From NCBI GenBank assembly GCA_026770585.1, contig MU647165.1:58066-71601 (forward strand): 13,536 bases of DNA, read 5' to 3'. This DNA is from Baffinella frigidus. Lineage: Eukaryota; Cryptophyceae; Cryptomonadales; Baffinellaceae. Positions 12,241 to 13,536 of the stretch are shown one piece after another. A program made the position numbers and the translations under genes. Every line of letters begins with the position of its first letter. Position 1 is the stretch's first letter. The notes under the pieces are model-generated. The model had not been told where the DNA came from and did not search any database. It saw only the letters and a list, made by a program, of their open reading frames with translations.

Positions 12241-12438
12241 ACACGATCCGAAAGCAAAAATGCTTTCTCTGCAGTCCTTTCTACGGAAGGGCGTGTCGTT
12301 GGCATATGTTGGGCGAAATTAAAACCCAAAGGACCTAAAGGACCTGCCCGAAAATCCCTTGGTAGCCCGCTGTGTGGCTCGGGGTCCTCTTTGTTCGTAG
12401 CCCGCTGTGTGTCATGCAAAAAGCTTACGTTAACGGAG
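12241..12438 (+). pseudogene. CW..L..GPKGP module, copy b
   Basis: A 66-codon open frame without ATG: TRSESKNAFSAVLSTEGRVV, then GICWAKLKPKGPKGPARKSL. The segment LSTEGRVVG-x-CW-x-KLKPK-x-PK-x-P matches the minus-strand frame at 13135-13235 codon for codon. Several differences are synonymous (GTT/GTC, GGC/GGG, AAA/AAG, TTA/CTA, CCC/CCT). Downstream the frame enters GTAGCCCGCTGTGTGG repeats and a foldback, so only about 36 codons (to 12351) belong to the module. Confidence 0.45.
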
Positions 12439-12620
12439 TAGTAACTTTGGTACAAAATTTATATTGGAAAACATTCTTGGGCTTTAAAAGTCCTGAAATC
12501 GCTTTTAAAATCATTTTAGAGCTTGCAAGACCACGTTAACCGACCCCTTAAGGGGTCCGTTAACGTAAGCTTTTCGCATTATGTGGCTCGGGGTCCTCTT
12601 TGTTCGTAGCCCGCTGTGTG
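12374..12620. mobile_element. 166-bp foldback between 38-bp perfect direct repeats
   Basis: Ends ATGCAAAAAGCTTACGTTAA CGGA (12414-12437) and TCCGTTAACGTAAGCTTTTC GCAT (12556-12579) pair at 23 of 24. It is flanked by a perfect 38-bp direct repeat at 12374-12411 and 12583-12620 (GTGGCTCGGGGTCCTCTTTG then TTCGTAGCCCGCTGTGTG). The repeat itself begins and ends with related GTAGCCCGCTGTGTGG strings. Confidence 0.9.
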
Positions 12621-12825
12621 GCTTGAACAGAAAGGACCCCCCCTGCTCTCTCAACAAGCGTCTTCTGCCCTTAGGGTCCTTGAGCCTAAAGGACATTTCA
12701 CTGAACTACGTCCATTTGCGCCCCGTTCGTGGACGGAAAAAAATATTTTTGACCTTAAAAACTGGTTAAAAAACTGGTACCCACTCTACCCCAGCCAGTT
12801 TCAGTTTTTAACTAAAAACTGGTAG
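12581..12825 (+). other. Two overlapping open frames, uncertain
   Basis: Frame 12581-12769 (MWLGVLFVRSPLCGLNRKDP then PCSLNKRLLPLG) and frame 12616-12825 (no ATG; LEQKGPPLLSQQASSALRVL) overlap in different phases. The first begins inside the 38-bp direct repeat. Both run into an AAAAACTGGT-rich hairpin region. Neither has splice-like edges or a second copy, so I cannot choose; at most one is coding. Confidence 0.15.
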
Positions 12826-12838
12826 TGCTGAGACTGGC
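12755..12838. repeat. AAAAACTGGT repeats and a hairpin
   Basis: AAAAACTGGT occurs at about 12757, 12768 and 12814. GCCAGTTTCAG (12795-12805) pairs with CTGAGACTGGC (12828-12838) with one mismatch, after a pyrimidine-rich CACTCTACCCC. Confidence 0.7.
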
Positions 12839-12860
12839 TGATGGGTTCTTGTCGGCCACA

Positions 12861-12967
12861 CTACCTTTAGGTCCTTGCAGTTCTTCGAGCTCCCAACATA
12901 GGCGGAAACCGGTAATCAGTAACCAGTAATCGGAACTGGTTCTGTAAAAAGGCCATGCTTTCCTTCG
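12861..12967 (-). pseudogene. CW..L..GPKGP module, copy c
   Basis: On the minus strand: KAWPFYRTSS, DYWLLITG, then FRLCWELEELQGPKGSVADK. The extra DYWLLITG comes from a small tandem duplication (GATTACTGGTTACTGATTACCGG). It is a multiple of three, so the frame is kept. Closest to copy a. Confidence 0.4.
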
Positions 12968-13036
12968 GCAAAGGGTTCTAAAGTTCCCTATGCTTTCGGA
13001 TCACAGGTTTCTTCCTCAGTTTCCTATGCTTTTCTT

Positions 13037-13120
13037 CAAGTCCTTTAGTTTCTTCGAGCTCCTAACATAGGCGGACACTGGAACTTATTTGCAGCAAAGC
13101 CATGCTTCCTTTCGGATCAC
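13037..13120 (-). pseudogene. CW..L..GPKGP module, copy d, interrupted
   Basis: GATCCGAAAGGAAGCATGGC then AAGTTCCAGTGTCCGCCTAT GTTAGGAGCTCGAAGAAAC on the minus strand. In the module frame the conserved Trp codon (TGG) is TAG and an earlier shift is present, so this copy is broken. Confidence 0.45.
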
Positions 13121-13451
13121 TTCGGATCACTTTTTTAGGTGCTTTAGGTGCTTTAGGTTTTAGCTTCCCCCAACATGGCCCGACGACACGCCCTTCCGTA
13201 GAAAGGATCTGCAGAGAAAGCACTTTTTCGGATCTGTGAGCCTCGGTCAGACAGGTAGCGAGCCTCGGCCATGGGCCAGGTCGCGAGCCTCTAGTTGACT
13301 GATGTGAAGGGTCAATGAACTCAGGTTTTGGTCTCAGCTTGTGTTGCCTCACGGCCTTGCGGGGCGCCTCTCGACCCGACAGGTCCCGCACGGCTCGCGG
13401 ATTCACGCTTATTGAAGGCTCAGGAGAGATTGATAATTTATTGCCAAACAA
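13062..13451 (-). CDS. 129-codon open frame containing module copy e
   Basis: Starts at ATG 13451 and ends at 13062. The first half (MFGNKLSISPEPSISVNPRA, then VRDLSGREAPRKAVRQHKL) has no second copy. The middle holds module copy e at 13135-13235: LSLQILSTEGRVVGPCWGKL then KPKAPKAPKK, matching copy b at 12241-12351 with mostly synonymous or conservative changes. The end reads through broken copy d in another frame. The ATG lies within the 113-bp repeat shared with 6768-6880. The low-complexity content is modest. It is the most credible uninterrupted single-exon frame here, rich in Arg/Pro/Lys, but it has no recognised domain and its C-terminus is doubtful. Confidence 0.3.
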   Translation of the reverse strand: MFGNKLSISPEPSISVNPRAVRDLSGREAPRKAVRQHKLRPKPEFIDPSHQSTRGSRPGPWPRLATCLTEAHRSEKVLSLQILSTEGRVVGPCWGKLKPKAPKAPKKVIRSDPKGSMALLQISSSVRLC

Positions 13452-13534
13452 CCAGCGTCAGCGCCGCACATGCTACGCATTGTGCCACTTACTGTACCCC
13501 GTGTCGGCCGCTCATACGAGCATTTTCCGGATGG
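13424..13534 (-). repeat. 111-bp dispersed repeat, inverted copy of 6768-6880
   Basis: Reverse complement of 6768-6880 with four substitutions and a 2-nt deletion. The match reaches the window edge, so the repeat may continue outside. The two copies lie about 6.5 kb apart, facing each other. Confidence 0.85.
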
Positions 13535-13536
13535 AT

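Overview
This looks like eukaryotic nuclear DNA with no intact conventional gene. No bacterial operon, rRNA, tRNA or CRISPR array is visible. Degenerate TTTAGGG/CCCTAAA telomere-type heptamers occur throughout, and the best exon-like pieces end in GTGCGT, GTGAGT or GTAAGT and follow CAG. That fits a TTTAGGG-telomere lineage such as green algae or plants, or some alveolates. My impression is a repeat-rich, intron-rich alga (prasinophyte-like), but this is inference only.

Layout. 1-2200: G-rich heptamer tracts on the + strand, an 8-copy AGACAGG array, 21-bp and 37-bp tandem repeats, and four or five copies of an acidic exon-like unit (Lys/Glu/Asp run, then ALLEAVE, then GTGCGT). 2200-3370: one good orphan exon candidate, a MITE, and a 30-bp minisatellite in a roughly 240-bp higher-order pattern. 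3400-5110: six copies of one exon-like module (VYEPA...), the last complete, invaded by small inverted-repeat elements. 5110-7450: dense foldback elements, polypyrimidine tracts and nested MITEs, several with readable target duplications. 7450-9200: decayed exon-like repeats, tandem arrays, and a long diverged inverted repeat pair. 9200-10920: exon modules whose introns are made of CCTGAAA/CCCTAAA repeats, a 400-bp telomere-like block, and a 39-bp perfect-arm foldback. 10920-13536: three MITE families and a five-copy coding-like repeat (core CW.KLKPKGPKGP) on both strands.

How it works together. I see no operon or pathway. The unifying pattern is modular: short exon-like units with splice-like edges were duplicated and scattered. 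Their introns were filled with heptamer arrays and small foldback elements. Several foldback elements sit between direct repeats much longer than normal target duplications. Most long open frames are by-products of tandem repeats (GA/TC runs, CCTGAAA runs) and are not called as genes. Confidence in repeat structure is high because it is directly visible. Confidence in coding calls is low to moderate.
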